Both the position numbers and the translations under genes were made by a program. The notes below the pieces were generated by a model, which saw only the letters and a list, made by a program, of their open reading frames with translations, was not told the origin of the DNA and did no database searches. 7,455 nt of DNA from Pseudomonadota bacterium (GTDB lineage: Bacteria > Pseudomonadota > Alphaproteobacteria > Caulobacterales > Caulobacteraceae): the NCBI GenBank assembly GCA_023412655.1, contig JAEYNH010000206.1, forward strand, positions 1 through 7,455, written 5' to 3'. The stretch's first letter is position 1, and every line of letters starts with the position of its first letter. Positions 5,899-7,455 of the stretch are shown one piece after another.

Positions 5899-7245
5899 CT
5901 AGATGACGCCCAAGGCCCGCATCGCCTCGGCGACCCGGACGAACCCCGCGATGTTGGCGCCCAGGACATAGTCGTCCTTGGCTCCGTACTCCTCGGCGGT
6001 GTTGGCGCACAGGTCGTGAATGCCGCGCATGATGTCCGCCAGCTTGGCTTCGGTCTGCTCGAACGACCAGCTGTCGCGCGAGGCGTTCTGCTGCATCTCC
6101 AGAGCCGAAGTGGCCACGCCGCCGGCGTTCGCGGCCTTGCCCGGCGCAAACAGCACGGCGGCGTCTTGGAACACGCGGACGGCCTCAGGCGTGCTGGGCA
6201 TGTTGGCGCCCTCGCCCACCACCACGACGCCATTGGCCACCAGGGCGCGGGCGTCCTTGGCGGTCAACTCGTTCTGGGTCGCCGACGGAAGCGCGATCTC
6301 GCAGGGGACATCCCATATCGACCCGCCTTCGGCATAGCGGGCTCCTGGGCGGGCCTCGACGTACTCGGAAATACGGCCGCGGCGGACTTCCTTAATCTGC
6401 TTGAGCAGGACGAGGTCGAGACCGTCTTCGTCATAAACGTAGCCGTTGGAATCCGAGCAGGCGACGACCGTGCCGCCCAGCTGCTGCAGCTTCTCGATCG
6501 CATAGAGCGCCACATTGCCCGAACCCGACACGACGGCACGACGGCCCTCCAGGTCCTGGCCCCGGACGCCCAGCATACGCTCGACGAAGTAGACTGCGCC
6601 GTACCCGGTGGCTTCCCGCCGCGCGCGCGAACCACCGTAGGCCAGCCCCTTGCCCGTCAGGACCCCGGCCTCATAGCGGTTGGTCAGGCGCTTGTACTGC
6701 CCGAACAGGAAGCCGATCTCGCGGCCGCCCACGCCGATGTCGCCCGCCGGCACGTCGATGTACTCGCCCAGGTGCCGGTGCAGTTCGGTCATGAACGACT
6801 GGCAGAAGCGCATGATCTCGCCGTCAGACCGGCCGCGCGGGTTGAAGTCGGAGCCGCCCTTGCCTCCGCCAATGGGCATGCCGGTCAGACCGTTCTTGAA
6901 CGTCTGCTCGAAGCCCAGAAACTTGATGATCCCAAGGTTGACCGATGGATGGAAGCGCAGGCCGCCCTTGTACGGTCCGAGTGCGGAGTTGAACTGAACC
7001 CGAAAGCCGCGATTGATCTGCACTTGGCCCGCGTCATCAACCCATGGCACGCGGAAGATGATCTGGCGCTCGGGCTCGCAAAGCCGTTCGATCAGCGCGT
7101 CGTCGGCCCAATCGGGGTGCTTGGCGATCACGCGGCCGAGGCTTTCCAGCACCTCGCGCACCGCCTGGTGGAATTCCGGCTCGCCGGCGTTGCGGCTCAG
7201 CACCTGGGCCAGGATCGGCTCCAGCTTCTCGTCGACCTTAACCAC
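5899..7245 (-). CDS. gdhA: glutamate dehydrogenase, NADP-type
   Basis: Catalyses reductive amination of 2-oxoglutarate with ammonium to glutamate, normally as a cytosolic hexamer. It closely follows the E. coli GdhA pattern: PYKGGLRFHPSVNL (91-104, substrate Lys93), GGGKGGSDF (126-134, catalytic Lys129), PAGDIGVGGRE (166-176, Asp169), the Rossmann motif GSGNVA (241-246), SDSNG (264-268, SDS typical of NADP-preferring members), LPSATQNEL (319-327), GEGANMP (344-350) and APGKAANAGGVATS (367-380). Starting at the GTG at 7245 gives 448 residues, against 447 in E. coli, with N-terminus VVKVDEKLEP. A longer in-frame ATG at 7320 would add 25 arginine-rich residues (MGSAGRSRAE onward) unlike the family. 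The gene faces the P450 gene and is probably unrelated to it. NADP preference is inferred from sequence. Confidence 0.95.
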   Translation of the reverse strand: MVKVDEKLEPILAQVLSRNAGEPEFHQAVREVLESLGRVIAKHPDWADDALIERLCEPERQIIFRVPWVDDAGQVQINRGFRVQFNSALGPYKGGLRFHPSVNLGIIKFLGFEQTFKNGLTGMPIGGGKGGSDFNPRGRSDGEIMRFCQSFMTELHRHLGEYIDVPAGDIGVGGREIGFLFGQYKRLTNRYEAGVLTGKGLAYGGSRARREATGYGAVYFVERMLGVRGQDLEGRRAVVSGSGNVALYAIEKLQQLGGTVVACSDSNGYVYDEDGLDLVLLKQIKEVRRGRISEYVEARPGARYAEGGSIWDVPCEIALPSATQNELTAKDARALVANGVVVVGEGANMPSTPEAVRVFQDAAVLFAPGKAANAGGVATSALEMQQNASRDSWSFEQTEAKLADIMRGIHDLCANTAEEYGAKDDYVLGANIAGFVRVAEAMRALGVI

Positions 7246-7254
7246 GCACTCGTA

Positions 7255-7260
7255 CCTTCT
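7255..7260 (-). promoter_or_regulatory. ribosome binding site supporting the GTG start of gdhA
   Basis: AGAAGG on the minus strand lies 9 nt before the GTG at 7245-7243. It is a moderate site, but together with the 448-residue family-typical length it favours GTG. The ATG at 7320 has no comparable site. Confidence 0.5.
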
Positions 7261-7323
7261 CACTCTCGGCCGCAGGACGGCCCACTTGATCTCGGCTCGC
7301 GATCGACCGGCGGAGCCCACGCC

Positions 7324-7401
7324 GAAAACTGCGCACGGAATTTCGGCAACGTTCGCGGTTTGCCGCGCGGAAATTGCGCAGCCTGGAAGCTAATTCGCAA
7401 A
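7324..7401 (-). promoter_or_regulatory. cluster of related AT-rich motifs upstream of gdhA
   Basis: Written on the plus strand, the segment holds GAAAACTGCGCA (7324-7335), GGAATTTCGGCA (7337-7348), GGAAATTGCGCA (7369-7380) and the weaker TAATTCGCAA (7391-7400). The first two match the third at 10 and 9 of 12 positions. TGCGCA ends the first and third copies, and GGCAA (7345-7349) faces TTGCC (7360-7364). They lie 80-155 bp before the GTG start of gdhA in otherwise GC-rich DNA. Multiple phased, degenerate AT-rich sites recall Lrp/AsnC-family regulators, which often control amino-acid metabolism. That family assignment is an inference. Confidence 0.4.
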
Positions 7402-7405
7402 TTGG

Positions 7406-7418
7406 GGCATTTTATGCC
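7406..7418 (-). promoter_or_regulatory. 13-bp palindrome with a -10-like core, upstream of gdhA
   Basis: GGCAT-TTT-ATGCC has perfect 5-base arms around three T residues. On the minus strand its core reads CATAAAATG, containing TAAAAT, five of six bases of the -10 consensus. It could be part of the gdhA promoter or an operator over it. No clear -35 is visible before the window ends. To the right, 7419-7455 shows nothing I can support. Confidence 0.3.
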
Positions 7419-7455
7419 GACAGCGCGCCCATGCCACGGCTAGCGCGCGCGGATA

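Noticed and set aside
5882..5899. GGGGC/GCCCC hairpin between the convergent P450 and gdhA genes as a bidirectional terminator
   Set aside because: The stem is only 5 bp with an 8-base loop, no T run follows on either strand, and it overlaps the gdhA stop codon. This is too weak to call.
6016..7443. A 475-codon open frame on the plus strand, antisense to gdhA
   Set aside because: It is a codon-bias shadow in GC-rich DNA. Its translation shows no family motif and no ribosome binding site, while the opposite strand encodes a full glutamate dehydrogenase.
7412..7455. Tail of a further minus-strand gene, or start of a plus-strand gene at the ATG at 7431
   Set aside because: Two minus-strand frames stay open for 14 to 21 codons before a stop, and the plus ATG has no ribosome binding site. 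Stretches this short carry no family information.

Overview
The window is compact and GC-rich, with all six genes on short spacers. It looks like the chromosome of an aerobic Gram-negative alphaproteobacterium. I lean towards the Caulobacterales (Caulobacter/Phenylobacterium type), because it combines a 'VVTAQRR' TonB-dependent receptor with a CYP153-type P450. That placement is an inference from gene style only. No rRNA, tRNA, insertion sequence, phage gene or CRISPR array is visible.

Layout: (1) 1-70, minus strand: the first 23 codons of an unidentified gene with a strong ribosome binding site. (2) 71-227: a divergent spacer with a repeat phased at 22 bp. (3) 228-746, plus: folA, dihydrofolate reductase. 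(4) 754-779: a hairpin with a UUCG loop and a U-rich tail, read as the terminator of the minus-strand gene that follows. (5) 806-3241, minus: an 811-residue TonB-dependent outer-membrane receptor. (6) 3242-3520: a divergent regulatory spacer with an operator-like inverted repeat. (7) 3521-4432, plus: an SMP-30/gluconolactonase-family (lactonase-like) protein. (8) 4433-4590: a spacer with a 14-bp palindrome. (9) 4591-5868, plus: a cytochrome P450 with all hallmark motifs, closely resembling CYP153 alkane/alicycle hydroxylases. (10) 5899-7245, minus: gdhA, NADP-type glutamate dehydrogenase, with a probable GTG start, convergent with the P450 gene. (11) 7246-7455: the gdhA upstream region with several related AT-rich repeats and a 13-bp palindrome.

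How the genes may work together: folA and gdhA are housekeeping genes for one-carbon metabolism and nitrogen assimilation. The accessory part is the block at 806-5868, where a receptor gene points away from a lactonase-like gene and a P450 gene. A reasonable but unproven reading is a small catabolic island for a hydrophobic compound such as an alkane, cycloalkane or terpenoid. The receptor would take it across the outer membrane, the P450 would hydroxylate it, and the lactonase-like protein would open a lactone formed later. No ferredoxin, ferredoxin reductase, alcohol dehydrogenase or Baeyer-Villiger monooxygenase lies in the window, so any such pathway needs genes elsewhere. I see no clearly new class of system. 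The most interesting points are this gene set, the short elements in its spacers, and the repeat cluster upstream of gdhA.
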